This document shows positions 33,046 through 41,571 of a DNA stretch of 45,608 bases, piece by piece. The DNA comes from Synergistes sp. (GTDB lineage Bacteria; Synergistota; Synergistia; Synergistales; Synergistaceae): NCBI GenBank assembly GCA_017537925.1, contig JAFYJW010000040.1, positions 1 through 45,608 on the forward strand, given 5' to 3'. The notes beneath the pieces are model-generated. The model was given only the letters and a program-made list of their open reading frames with translations, did not search any database and was not told the DNA's origin. Position 1 is the first letter of the stretch; each line of letters begins with the position of its first letter. The position numbers and the translations under genes are program-made.

Positions 33046-34277
33046 CAGAAGGCCACCTCATCTATAAAATGATCGTGAAGCTCTCTTACCGCGTCTTCCG
33101 CGCGCGAGCTCCCTACTATACACGTGATCGCAAGAGCCGTGGACGCTATCATCTCTATGTTTATCCCTGCTTCCGCAAGTATTGTGAACATTTTCGACGG
33201 TATCTCGGGATGGTTGGCAATGCCCGCGCCTACTATCGAAACGCGCGCTATCTCGGTGTCGAATGAAACGCCCTGTGCGTCTATCTCGCGGCATATCTTG
33301 CGGCAGACCTGGCTTGCCTCTTCAAGGTTAGTCTTTTTCACCAGGAAGCCTATATCGTTTACGCCGCCGCGCATGTTGTTCTGTATTATCATTTCGGCGC
33401 CCACGCCTTTTGCGGCAAGCTCCGCAAAGAGCCGCGCCGCGATTCCCGGTATATCCGGAACACCGAGCAGCACTACCTTGGCTACTTTCATATCCTGTAT
33501 GACGGCTTTTATTATCAGTCCTTCAGTTACGGGGTTGCTCATTACCCACGTTCCCTCCTCTTCGACAAAGCTTGAACCTACATAAAGCGGCACATTATAG
33601 CGCGCCGCGACTTCCACGCTGCGGGCCTGCAGGACTTTCGCGCCCTGAACGGCCATCTCCATGCACTCGTCAAATCCGAGCTGGCTCAGTTTCCTGGCAT
33701 TTTTAACGACGCGCGGATCGCCTGTCATTATCCCAGTGACGTCTTTTAAGAGCCGGCACGACTGAGCCCCGAGAGAAGCGGCAATAGCCACCGCGGAAAG
33801 ATCCGATCCTCCGCGCCCCAGCGTTATCACATCGCCGTTGTCCGTTATAGCCTGAAAGCCTGTAACTACAGCCACAGTGCCTTCGTTGAGGGCGCGCTCC
33901 ACGGCGTCCGGTTCTATCCTGTAAATTCGTCCCTCCATAGGGAACCCCTTGGCTTTTATTCCGGCCTGAAGCGCCGTAAAAGACTGGGCCGGTATCCCCT
34001 GCTGCTTAAGGGCAAGCGCAAGAAGAGCCACGCTCTGCTGTTCGCCGGTGGCAAGCAGCTGGTCCATTTCGCGGCCGTCTTTTTCCGCGGCGACGTCGCT
34101 TGCGAGAGCAAGGAGCTCGTCGGTCGTATTTCCCATCGCGGAAACCACGACGGCCACGCGGTACCCTTCATCGCGCGTCTTCCTGACTATCTGCGCCACA
34201 TGCTTCATCCTTTCGGAGTCGGCCACGGACGAACCGCCGAATTTAAGTACAGTAAGAGGCAGTTTTTCCCACTCCAT
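33045..34277 (-). CDS. lysC: Aspartate kinase
   Basis: A 410-residue kinase starting the aspartate family pathway. The nucleotide site KFGGSSV is at 12-18, GRGGSDLSAVAIAASLGA is the substrate-binding piece, and two C-terminal ACT domains (about 265-400) allow feedback by lysine and/or threonine. Length matches the alpha-type enzyme. GGGGGTGA precedes the ATG, right at the thrB stop. Its place in a threonine-controlled operon suggests it serves the threonine branch. Confidence 0.97.
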   Translation of the reverse strand: MEWEKLPLTVLKFGGSSVADSERMKHVAQIVRKTRDEGYRVAVVVSAMGNTTDELLALASDVAAEKDGREMDQLLATGEQQSVALLALALKQQGIPAQSFTALQAGIKAKGFPMEGRIYRIEPDAVERALNEGTVAVVTGFQAITDNGDVITLGRGGSDLSAVAIAASLGAQSCRLLKDVTGIMTGDPRVVKNARKLSQLGFDECMEMAVQGAKVLQARSVEVAARYNVPLYVGSSFVEEEGTWVMSNPVTEGLIIKAVIQDMKVAKVVLLGVPDIPGIAARLFAELAAKGVGAEMIIQNNMRGGVNDIGFLVKKTNLEEASQVCRKICREIDAQGVSFDTEIARVSIVGAGIANHPEIPSKMFTILAEAGINIEMIASTALAITCIVGSSRAEDAVRELHDHFIDEVAF

Positions 34278-35237
34278 TTATTTCACCCCCGCGCTTTTCA
34301 GTGCATCCTGCAATTCCATGCTGACATCGACGCGCGCGCCGTCCGCGCTGCCGTCAAGCACAAAGAACTGCGAACGGACACCGTATTCGGTAAATGTACG
34401 GCACATCGTCTCAGCAACACGGTGCGTGGTGCCGCGCACAAGCGCTATCACGGAAGGGCCTGAACCGCTTATAGCCACGGCAAGGCATTCCGGAAGCTCC
34501 TGAACGCGCGAGAATATCACGTCGCCGCCCGAGAAGAGCTTGCTGCGGTACTGCTGGTGCAGCTTGTCATCCATGCCCCATTTCAGGTAATCCCACTTGC
34601 CGGTCGCCCATGCGGCAGTGAGCAGTGCGGCGCGCCCGACGTTGAATACCGCATCGGAGAAAGCAACTTCCCTGGGCAGCGCATTGCGCGCGTCGGAGGT
34701 CTTTACGCGCTCGTCGGGCACTGCGGCGACGCAGAGCACTTCGGGCGGCAGCGGAGGCAGGTTCACGTAGCGCAGATCTTCACCGTTCCAGCAGCTTACG
34801 ACCATCCCTCCGAGATAACATGGCGCCACGTTATCCGGATGTCCTTCTATCATTGTCATTTCGCGAAGCAGTTCGTCATCGTCTGCTTCATAGCCGGTCA
34901 GATGCTTTGCGATAAGAACTCCCGCCACTACTGCGCCCGCGGAGCTGCCAAGTCCGCGGCAGAGAGGGATAATGTTGTGGCACCAGAGAGAGAATCCCGG
35001 CGCTTTGACATTCCAGCGTTTGCATGTCTCTTCGTAGGCTGTGATGACGAGGTTTTTATCGGGAGCAGAAAGTTCTCTCGCTCCTTCGCCGTGCGCCTCT
35101 ATTTTGTACTCTCCCTGCGGCAGTATCTCCATAACTTTGAAAATGTTATATAAAGATACGGCCATACCTATCGTGTCAAAACCGGAACCAAGATTGGCGC
35201 TGGTAGCCGGCACTCTTATCGTGATAAGCGGTTTCAC
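34278..35237 (-). CDS. thrB: Homoserine kinase
   Basis: A 319-residue GHMP-family kinase phosphorylating homoserine. The PATSANLGSGFDTIGMA start and the ATP-binding loop RGLGSSAGAVVAG (about 93-105) are family hallmarks. The start codon is GTG, overlapping the thrC stop by four bases, with GGAGGTGATG just before. Its product is the substrate of ThrC. Confidence 0.96.
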   Translation of the reverse strand: MKPLITIRVPATSANLGSGFDTIGMAVSLYNIFKVMEILPQGEYKIEAHGEGARELSAPDKNLVITAYEETCKRWNVKAPGFSLWCHNIIPLCRGLGSSAGAVVAGVLIAKHLTGYEADDDELLREMTMIEGHPDNVAPCYLGGMVVSCWNGEDLRYVNLPPLPPEVLCVAAVPDERVKTSDARNALPREVAFSDAVFNVGRAALLTAAWATGKWDYLKWGMDDKLHQQYRSKLFSGGDVIFSRVQELPECLAVAISGSGPSVIALVRGTTHRVAETMCRTFTEYGVRSQFFVLDGSADGARVDVSMELQDALKSAGVK

Positions 35238-36274
35238 CCCCGCATCACCTCCAGAAGTTCGTCCAGGCTGTCGCCTATCTCGATCGGGCGCCCCACCTGC
35301 GACATTGCTGTATCCGGATCTTTAAGGCCGTTTCCGGTAAGTATCATAGTCACCGTTATTCCGGCGGGCAGACGTCCTTCGCCCTTCAGCTTTATAAGGC
35401 CCGCAAGCGGCGCGCATGACGCCGGTTCCGCAAAAAGCCCGCCTTTTGAAGAAAGCAGCTTCTGTGCCGCTAAAATCTCTTCGTCGGTCACCGAATTGAA
35501 CTCTCCGGAAGACTGCGCGACAGCCTCTTTTGCAAGATGCGCGCTTACCGGATTTCCTATCCTTATAGCCGTTGCGACCGTTTCCGGGTTCGGGCACGGC
35601 TTGCCCGTTACGAGCGGAGCCGCTCCTGCGGCCTGGAATCCCATCATGCGCGGAAGTTTGTCGATCTTCCCAAGCTCTTTGTACTGCCTGTAGCCGGCCC
35701 AGTAAGCGCTAATGTTGCCGGCGTTTCCGACGGGGATAGCATGCCAGTCGGGCACTTTTCCAAGCGCTTCGCATATCTCCCATGCGCCGCTCCTCTGCCC
35801 CCAGAGCCTGTACGGGTTGACGGAGTTGACTATCGCAAAACCTTTGCTCTCCGCCGCGCTCCGCGCCATTTCAAGAGCCCTGTCAAAGTTGCCCTTCACC
35901 GCTATGACGGTCGCTCCGTACATCAGGGCCTGGGCAAGCTTGCCGAGCGCGACTTTTCCCGCAGGCAGCAGAACATAGCAGGGAACGCCGGCTGCTGCGG
36001 CATAAGCGGCAGCGGACGCGGATGTGTTTCCAGTCGAAGCGCATACAAGCGCTTTTGCTCCGTCTTCAAGAGCCTTTGCCACAGCCATCACCATGCCGCG
36101 GTCCTTAAAGGAACCGGACGGATTGCAGCCTTCCAGCTTCGCCCACAGCTCTATGCCGAGCATCCTGCTGATATTGTCAACATGGACAAGAGGCGTGGCG
36201 CCTTCTCCGAGCGTTATCATAGGCGTCTTTGCCGTGACAGGCAGCAGCTGTGCGTATTTTTCGAGTACTCCCAT
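35234..36274 (-). CDS. thrC: Threonine synthase
   Basis: A 346-residue PLP enzyme turning O-phosphohomoserine into threonine. The PLP lysine is Lys57 in NPSGSFKDRG. The cofactor-phosphate loop VGNAGNISAYW and the N-terminal TLGEGATPL signature are present. Length fits the short bacterial type. AAGGAGG lies before the ATG. First gene behind the T-box leader. No homoserine dehydrogenase gene is in the window. Confidence 0.97.
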   Translation of the reverse strand: MGVLEKYAQLLPVTAKTPMITLGEGATPLVHVDNISRMLGIELWAKLEGCNPSGSFKDRGMVMAVAKALEDGAKALVCASTGNTSASAAAYAAAAGVPCYVLLPAGKVALGKLAQALMYGATVIAVKGNFDRALEMARSAAESKGFAIVNSVNPYRLWGQRSGAWEICEALGKVPDWHAIPVGNAGNISAYWAGYRQYKELGKIDKLPRMMGFQAAGAAPLVTGKPCPNPETVATAIRIGNPVSAHLAKEAVAQSSGEFNSVTDEEILAAQKLLSSKGGLFAEPASCAPLAGLIKLKGEGRLPAGITVTMILTGNGLKDPDTAMSQVGRPIEIGDSLDELLEVMRG

Positions 36275-36301
36275 GATTCATCCTCCTTACTGCAGTCTTT
36301 C

Positions 36302-36568
36302 AAAAAAATAAAAGCCGCCGCTGTATAAAATACAGAGGCGGCATTATTCCGATACCGCGGTCCCACTCCGTTTCAGCCGCACAAGGACGGCTCTCGTGTG
36401 CGCTGTGAGGGGCGCTCCCCGATGCCTTATCGCATCGCGCTTCGGCATCAGCTCCCGGGTGGTCTTCAAATTTTCTCCTGCAAAGGACTCTCAGCACTTC
36501 GTCCCTCTCTCTGTGAAGGAGGTAAACTTTACTATCCCGCTCATCGCTCGGTCATTATTAATTCATTG
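36302..36568 (-). ncRNA. T-box riboswitch, threonine type, controlling thrC-thrB-lysC-asd
   Basis: Reverse strand, 5' to 3': an AGTA motif and an AGAGAG box of stem I (about 36535-36500), a specifier region GAAGACCACCC with the Thr codon ACC (about 36458-36463), a stem III-like GATGCC/GGCATC hairpin, then the T-box proper TGGGACCGCGG (complement of 36355-36365), which pairs with the tRNA 3' end. A terminator hairpin follows (GCCGCC...GGCGGC, 36314-36342) with T-rich sequence. Uncharged tRNA-Thr should stabilise the antiterminator and allow transcription. The assignment to Thr rests on the codon in the expected region and on the genes controlled. Confidence 0.9.
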
Positions 36569-36574
36569 GCGTAA

Positions 36575-36603
36575 TTTATACTACGGCTCAGAAAAATTGT
36601 CAA
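36575..36603 (-). promoter_or_regulatory. Promoter of the T-box operon
   Basis: Reverse strand: TTGACA (36603-36598), a 17-bp spacer, TATAAA (36580-36575). It places the transcript start near 36568, just before stem I. Confidence 0.85.
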
Positions 36604-36646
36604 GTATTTTCCTGCCGCTTCCGTTAAAGGGGTTAATTGCAAAAGT

Positions 36647-36670
36647 AAATTCCCGCAGAGGTGGGAATTT
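36647..36670 (-). terminator. Weak terminator-like hairpin
   Basis: AAATTCCC (36647-36654) pairs with GGGAATTT (36663-36670). Only four Ts follow on the reverse strand. It may end transcription from the DUF4143 gene before the T-box promoter. Confidence 0.45.
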
Positions 36671-36673
36671 CCC

Positions 36674-36820
36674 CTATATTCTCGAATTAACATGAGAGGT
36701 CTGCAATGCCACACCGGGAGTTTCATAGATCTCAGCCTGCTTGATAAGAAATTCTCCAATACGCAGTTTCCGGTTTTTGTCTTCGAACCATTCAAGGATA
36801 TCGAGCTTATCGAACAACTG
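36674..36820 (-). pseudogene. C-terminal fragment of a lost protein gene
   Basis: A 48-codon open stretch with protein-like composition (FDKLDILEWFEDKNRKLRIG, then a segment ending ETPGVALQTSHVNSRI) and a stop at 36674-36676. It has no start codon or ribosome site, and the upstream frame is closed at once. It looks like the tail of a broken gene. I cannot name the parent. The stretch 36821-36923 between it and the DUF4143 gene holds nothing I recognise. Confidence 0.35.
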
Positions 36821-36923
36821 CTATATAGTATAAGTTTTATAAAGATTTGCTTCCTTCACCTTGTGATCAAGATTAGAGATCAATATAAGTGGTATTCGAG
36901 GATTCTTATCTTATCTATCTTGT

Positions 36924-38183
36924 CTATATATACCACACCGGAAGCTGCAGCAGATTCTCGCGCAGCAGATCGGGCTGGGGACAAGTGCAGACGATGGCGC
37001 CCATACCGCGGCGCTTTTCCTCGACCTTATCCAGTACCGTAAAGGCTCCGGCGTCATCTGCCGTAACTGCGGGGTTTTGCTTGATCTCAACTGGATAGAG
37101 GATGCCGTTCTCTTCAATGATCAGGTCGATCTCGCTCTCGACCTCATATTCTATCCCTTCTTTGCGCACCTTTTTCTTGTCTCTGCCCCGGTAATAGGAA
37201 ACACAATACCGGTAGTCGATTCCTCGATTGGAATAGGATTTCAAAATCTCCGAAATGACAAAGGTTTCAAACATGGCTCCGCTCATTGCGCCATAGGCGA
37301 GAGCTTCCGGCGTGAGCCACCGAGTCAGGTATGCGGCAAGCCCAGTGTCCCGGAAGTAGACCTTAGGCGTCTTGATCGCTTTTTTCAGGACAGACGGTGT
37401 ATAGGGCTCCAGCAGATATACGATTCCAGACGCCTCCAGAATGGACATCCACTTTTTGACCGTCACGGCGTCTTTGCTGATTTCATCCGCAATGTTGGCA
37501 TAATTGAGCATCTGCCCCGTTCTCGCAGCGACCGATACCATAAAACGGCGAAAATCATCCAGGTCCTGTACGGCGGACAGCTTACGAACGTCCCGTTCCA
37601 GATAGGTCTTCACATAGCTTGAGAAGAACGCCGACCATTCCAGTTCCGGATTCTGTAGTTCGGGATAACTGCCGCGATGGATCACAGCCCAGATGTTTTC
37701 CGGCGCTTTCGCCGAGGAGCTCCGATTTTGGACATAATCCATGGTGGGAACAAAGGGCTCGTTGAATGAGGTTTCCTGAATCTCTCGCAGGGACAAGCCG
37801 GAAAGCTCAATGATGCTGACACGACCGGAAAGAGACTCCGATGCTTTTTTCATCAGTTCCAGGGGCTGCGATCCGGAAAGGCAGAATTGACCGCGCTCAT
37901 CACTCTCATCACACTTGATCTTGATAAAGCGGAATAAGCCCGGTGCTCGCTGTACCTCATCATAAAAGACAGGCGGCGGATTCAACATCATGAACATGTT
38001 AGGGTTTTCATTTGCCTGATCTTCAATAAACGGATCGTCGATCGGAACGTATTTTTTATCAGGAAACAGAGCCTTGAGCATGGTCGATTTTCCGGTCTGC
38101 CTTGCTCCGGTCACCAGTACGCACTTGAAAGTCCCGTTTGAGGCGTTGACCAATTCTTCGATGCTGCGTTTGATATACTTCAT
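36924..38183 (-). CDS. AAA ATPase with DUF4143 domain
   Basis: A 419-residue protein. The P-loop GARQTGKST is at 26-34 and the Walker B-like VFYDEVQRAP at about 75. Then come a SGSQ segment, a winged-helix-like part, and a C-terminal DUF4143 domain whose ESEIDLIIEENGILYPVEIKQ carries the D-ExK pattern of a PD-(D/E)XK nuclease fold. The ATG at 38183 (behind AGGTGG) is chosen over GTG 38192. The family is widespread, patchy and often found in mobile or accessory DNA, with no proven role. It sits between the mutL-type gene and the threonine operon beside a gene fragment, which suggests insertion. Confidence 0.9.
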   Translation of the reverse strand: MKYIKRSIEELVNASNGTFKCVLVTGARQTGKSTMLKALFPDKKYVPIDDPFIEDQANENPNMFMMLNPPPVFYDEVQRAPGLFRFIKIKCDESDERGQFCLSGSQPLELMKKASESLSGRVSIIELSGLSLREIQETSFNEPFVPTMDYVQNRSSSAKAPENIWAVIHRGSYPELQNPELEWSAFFSSYVKTYLERDVRKLSAVQDLDDFRRFMVSVAARTGQMLNYANIADEISKDAVTVKKWMSILEASGIVYLLEPYTPSVLKKAIKTPKVYFRDTGLAAYLTRWLTPEALAYGAMSGAMFETFVISEILKSYSNRGIDYRYCVSYYRGRDKKKVRKEGIEYEVESEIDLIIEENGILYPVEIKQNPAVTADDAGAFTVLDKVEEKRRGMGAIVCTCPQPDLLRENLLQLPVWYI

Positions 38184-38292
38184 GTGGGCCACCTGTATTC
38201 GACAATTATTGAATTCAAATCTGGATTTGTCGTTAACGTACCACTTTTTGTGTTCGACGTCAAGCTGATACGCATTTTTGAGACAGTCAACG

Positions 38293-39708
38293 TTAAAGAG
38301 CTGAGACTTCGGAATCTCCTGTCGGGCAAAGGCTCTTTTTCATCATTGCAAGCGCGGCGTCCGGTTCTCTCTCTGCCAAAAGCCCTGCTGCATACAGCAC
38401 ATAACTCTTATCAAGGAAAAGATCAGCACGGTCGGGAAGCAGGATATCTTTTTCCGCTTCCTTCCTGAGCGAAAGTTTCAAAGCGCTTTCCGGACGCCGA
38501 TTGTTTATAAGTGGCCCGCCGGTGCCTATCACGCAGCGGACTGAACGCAGGTTCTTACCCCGCTGCATGAGCTTGCATACAGATGACGCCGAATGTATGA
38601 TGCTCCCTGCGTGACGGCGTGACGCGGCGCTTACGCAGAAAGAGGCGAGCGCTTCGTCAAGAGCGTGCTCATCGCTGTTCGACGGCAGATACGAATTGTC
38701 CTCTACCCGTTTTTTTACGCCTTCGCGGACAAAAGCCTCGTCAGTGCCGGAAGCAAGAGCGACTCGGGATATGCCGCAGAGTTCCGCTGTATGGCCTGAA
38801 GACTCGCGGAGTCCGAGATCCCCTTCCACCGTCCTTTTCGCAAAGCTTTCGGCGGCTCCTGTAAGCCTCGCGCCTTCAAACGGGCTCTGCTCGGAAAAGG
38901 AATGGACGTCGGTAGTGGCGCCTCCGATGTCGAATATCACCAGGTCTCCCACGCCCTTTTCAGCCGATGTGCCGCAGGAGAGCAGCCTTCCTGCCGCAAG
39001 CACGGCAGCTGGCGTAGGCATAAGTATGCCGTCAGTCATTTCACGAACGCCCGAAAGCCCCTTCATATTTATTATCCTTCCGAGGAATATATCCCGAATC
39101 GTCTGTTCGGCCATCGCCGTGTTCAGTTCTCCTACAGCGGGGATAATATTGTCGGATAAGAAGCACTCCTTGCCTCCCGCCGCAAGGATAGAGCGCACAC
39201 GCACTGCGGCAAAGCTGTTGCCCGCATAGATCACAGGTATATTGAGCCCGCTTTCGGCAAGGACGGAAGCGTTGCGGAGAAGCGCTTTTTCGCTGCCGTT
39301 TTCATAGCCGCCGCAGAAAAGTATGATCTCGATATTCTTTGACGCAAAGCCGGCAATATCGCTTTCTTTTATCAGGCCGCACGCTGTGGCGACTATGCGC
39401 CCGCCCGAACCGTAGGCGGCGTTTCTGCCGGCTTTCAGAGAAAGGCTTTCGCTCAGGCCTATAACGCCTATCCTAAGCCCGCCGGCAGCGCTTGATGACG
39501 CAAGTTTTTCCGCACTGCCGAATTCGCTTGCGGAAAGAACGCTCTTTGCCATCTCAAAACACTCTTTAAGCGCCACGCGCGCATCTGTTTTGACGGTGGA
39601 AGCGGCGGAACCGGTAAAAAGCATCCTTCGCTCGGATAAAGACGCGACGGCTACTTTGGTGCGTGTGCTCCCGAAATCAAGCAATACCGCATATCTGTTT
39701 TTCTGCAT
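38293..39708 (-). CDS. MutL/GlmL-type reactivating ATPase for a B12-dependent mutase
   Basis: A 471-residue protein of the glutamate mutase MutL family, with an actin/Hsp70-like ATPase fold. Phosphate-1 motif LLDFGSTRTK is at 9-18 and phosphate-2 motif FDIGGATTDVHS lies mid-protein, followed by VEGDLGLR. Such proteins swap damaged cobalamin out of the mutase at the cost of ATP. The start overlaps the end of the mutase gene by 32 bases, so the two are coupled and probably work as a pair. Confidence 0.9.
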   Translation of the reverse strand: MQKNRYAVLLDFGSTRTKVAVASLSERRMLFTGSAASTVKTDARVALKECFEMAKSVLSASEFGSAEKLASSSAAGGLRIGVIGLSESLSLKAGRNAAYGSGGRIVATACGLIKESDIAGFASKNIEIILFCGGYENGSEKALLRNASVLAESGLNIPVIYAGNSFAAVRVRSILAAGGKECFLSDNIIPAVGELNTAMAEQTIRDIFLGRIINMKGLSGVREMTDGILMPTPAAVLAAGRLLSCGTSAEKGVGDLVIFDIGGATTDVHSFSEQSPFEGARLTGAAESFAKRTVEGDLGLRESSGHTAELCGISRVALASGTDEAFVREGVKKRVEDNSYLPSNSDEHALDEALASFCVSAASRRHAGSIIHSASSVCKLMQRGKNLRSVRCVIGTGGPLINNRRPESALKLSLRKEAEKDILLPDRADLFLDKSYVLYAAGLLAEREPDAALAMMKKSLCPTGDSEVSAL

Positions 39709-41440
39709 CGCAGGCTTCTTTCACAGCAGGTATTATCTTAGCCATATCATTGTCCGCGTTGACTCCGATCTCGCGGAGTTTATCGGATACGTCTGTCGCA
39801 AGAGATTCCCCGTCTATATTCTCGTTGAGCAGTCCGCCTAATATTATCAGCACGCTCACGCCGGCTTTTTCCATTTTTTCTTTCAGTTCTTTCGCGAATG
39901 ACAGCGCAATGCCGTTGTAGGTCGTCATAGCGACCGCCTTTGCTTCTGTCTCGATGATGCTTTCAACTATCTCTTCCGGGGTGACATAGTTCCCGAGGTC
40001 AAACACAGACGCTCCGGCCCTGGTAAGGATGGTTTTTACGACTTCCTTGCCGTAGTCATGTATATCGGTGGCCCCCACTATCACCTTCACTCCGGAAAGT
40101 TCGCCGCCGACGTTACCTATCTTTTCAAGAGCGTTGTCCTTCCTTCTGTCAAGGCTTTTTATCGTATCTGTAGGACGTATGCTCTTCCATTCGCTGCCGT
40201 CGCGCGACGCGCCGGCGCCGAAACAGTCCTCAAGCTGACGCGGACCGATCGCCTTCAGTGCGGCAAACATCTGGCCGGCATGGTTTATATCAACGCCGAG
40301 GTCGTCCAGGGCGTTCATCATTCTTTCGAAGAATATCCTTCCTCCCTCAACGTAAACGTCGCTTTCGGCGTCGATCTTTTTCCAGTCGATATAAGGCTCC
40401 ATAAACTTCGACTTTTCTATCATCATATCAACGGTCAGGTGCCCGTCGACTATTTCCTGCGCCGTAGGTATGCGCATCGCTTCGGTCACAGGTACCGAAG
40501 GGACGGCGTGTCCTGTGGGCATATGGCGTTCAAATATCGCGTCCGCAAGGGAGAATGAAGCAAGAGCCCCGTAATTGTGCTGGAAATCAAGGCCGTAATC
40601 CACAGTATTGCCGAATATCATAGTGCCGGGCGTGTGGTATTTGTTCATCTTCTCCATCGCGGTATGCATTATTATGCGCCCGATAGGATCGCTGTAAAGG
40701 TTGCCGTAGGCGAAAGTCATGCGGGCTCCGAGCATATCCTCGACGAGATGACGCTCCATCAGGGCCCACCCTGCCGTGCTGGTCAGATCTTTAAACTGGT
40801 TGCCGAAGCCGTCATCCAGATTGGAGTGGACTATCGTACCCTCGATCTTGCCCATTATCATGAAAGCCGTCAGCGAACTGACGGTACGTTCGTATTCAAG
40901 GTCGACCCCGGGGTATTCATAAGTGAAATAGTGGGAGACGTTGCCTATAGACGTGACGCCGGCCTCAAGCGCGAAGATCGTATTTTCAAGAGCGTTGGGC
41001 GCGCCGATCATATGGTCCGACATATGCGGCTGAACCGGGACTATCTGCCCCACAGCAGCCCACTCTTCAGGCGTATTGAGGATAAGCCCCGTTCCTTTCG
41101 GAAGCTTGCCGCGGTGCTCCGCCGGAACGCCCATGACCCAGTCAAGAATGAAGCCCATGCGGGTGATATAGCTGCCGCGGCGCTTCAGTTCGTTGTATAT
41201 GAATTCAACGTTCCGTGCGGTCTCATCCCATGTGTTCCAGCCGATGTGGGAGTGCTTGGATATTATGCCTTCGGCGGCCGCGCGGCGCTTATACTCCGCC
41301 TCGCTCTTAACCCCGTGCTCTTTAAAAAAGAGCGTCTGCCCCACTTTTATCTTCGCGGCAAGCTTTGACGCGTTTGCTTCAATATCTTCCATCGAAGGAA
41401 GGTCTTTCCATTCAAATCTCCTGTTGAGCTTAAGTTCCAA
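39677..41440 (-). CDS. Single-chain adenosylcobalamin-dependent carbon-skeleton mutase, substrate unknown
   Basis: A 587-residue protein. The start is TTG 41440, behind AGGGGATG and giving the start MELKLNRRFEW. The first 440 or so residues look like a glutamate mutase epsilon-type TIM barrel. The C-terminal 130 residues are a B12-binding domain with DxHxxG at 459-464 (His461 as lower cobalt ligand) and the later ILGGLL piece. Glutamate mutase is usually two proteins (about 480 and 137 residues). Here both parts are one chain in E-S order, as known for 2-methyleneglutarate mutase of Eubacterium barkeri. Neither methylaspartase nor nicotinate-pathway genes are nearby, so the substrate is open: glutamate, 2-methyleneglutarate or another. 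Confidence 0.85.
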   Translation of the reverse strand: MELKLNRRFEWKDLPSMEDIEANASKLAAKIKVGQTLFFKEHGVKSEAEYKRRAAAEGIISKHSHIGWNTWDETARNVEFIYNELKRRGSYITRMGFILDWVMGVPAEHRGKLPKGTGLILNTPEEWAAVGQIVPVQPHMSDHMIGAPNALENTIFALEAGVTSIGNVSHYFTYEYPGVDLEYERTVSSLTAFMIMGKIEGTIVHSNLDDGFGNQFKDLTSTAGWALMERHLVEDMLGARMTFAYGNLYSDPIGRIIMHTAMEKMNKYHTPGTMIFGNTVDYGLDFQHNYGALASFSLADAIFERHMPTGHAVPSVPVTEAMRIPTAQEIVDGHLTVDMMIEKSKFMEPYIDWKKIDAESDVYVEGGRIFFERMMNALDDLGVDINHAGQMFAALKAIGPRQLEDCFGAGASRDGSEWKSIRPTDTIKSLDRRKDNALEKIGNVGGELSGVKVIVGATDIHDYGKEVVKTILTRAGASVFDLGNYVTPEEIVESIIETEAKAVAMTTYNGIALSFAKELKEKMEKAGVSVLIILGGLLNENIDGESLATDVSDKLREIGVNADNDMAKIIPAVKEACDAEKQICGIA

Positions 41441-41508
41441 AACGTCACATCCCCTGGCACGATATAGATATAGATGAAACAAGGGCGGCAGTGCTGAAGC
41501 CGCATACA

Positions 41509-41546
41509 AAAAAACCGAAGCGGAAAGCAGCGCGGCCCGCTTCGGA
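41509..41546 (-). terminator. Terminator behind the parvulin gene
   Basis: CCGAAGCGG (41516-41524) pairs with CCGCTTCGG (41538-41546). Seven Ts follow on the reverse strand. It separates the parvulin gene from the mutase pair. Confidence 0.88.
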
Positions 41547-41571
41547 TCATTCCGGATATTTACGAAATCAA

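Noticed and set aside
35537-36328. A 263-residue forward open frame
   Set aside because: Shadow of thrC running into the T-box leader.
39677-41440. Methionine synthase or PLP-dependent aminomutase
   Set aside because: No homocysteine, methyltetrahydrofolate or PLP domain is visible; barrel plus short B12 domain and an adjacent MutL-type reactivase fit a carbon-skeleton mutase.
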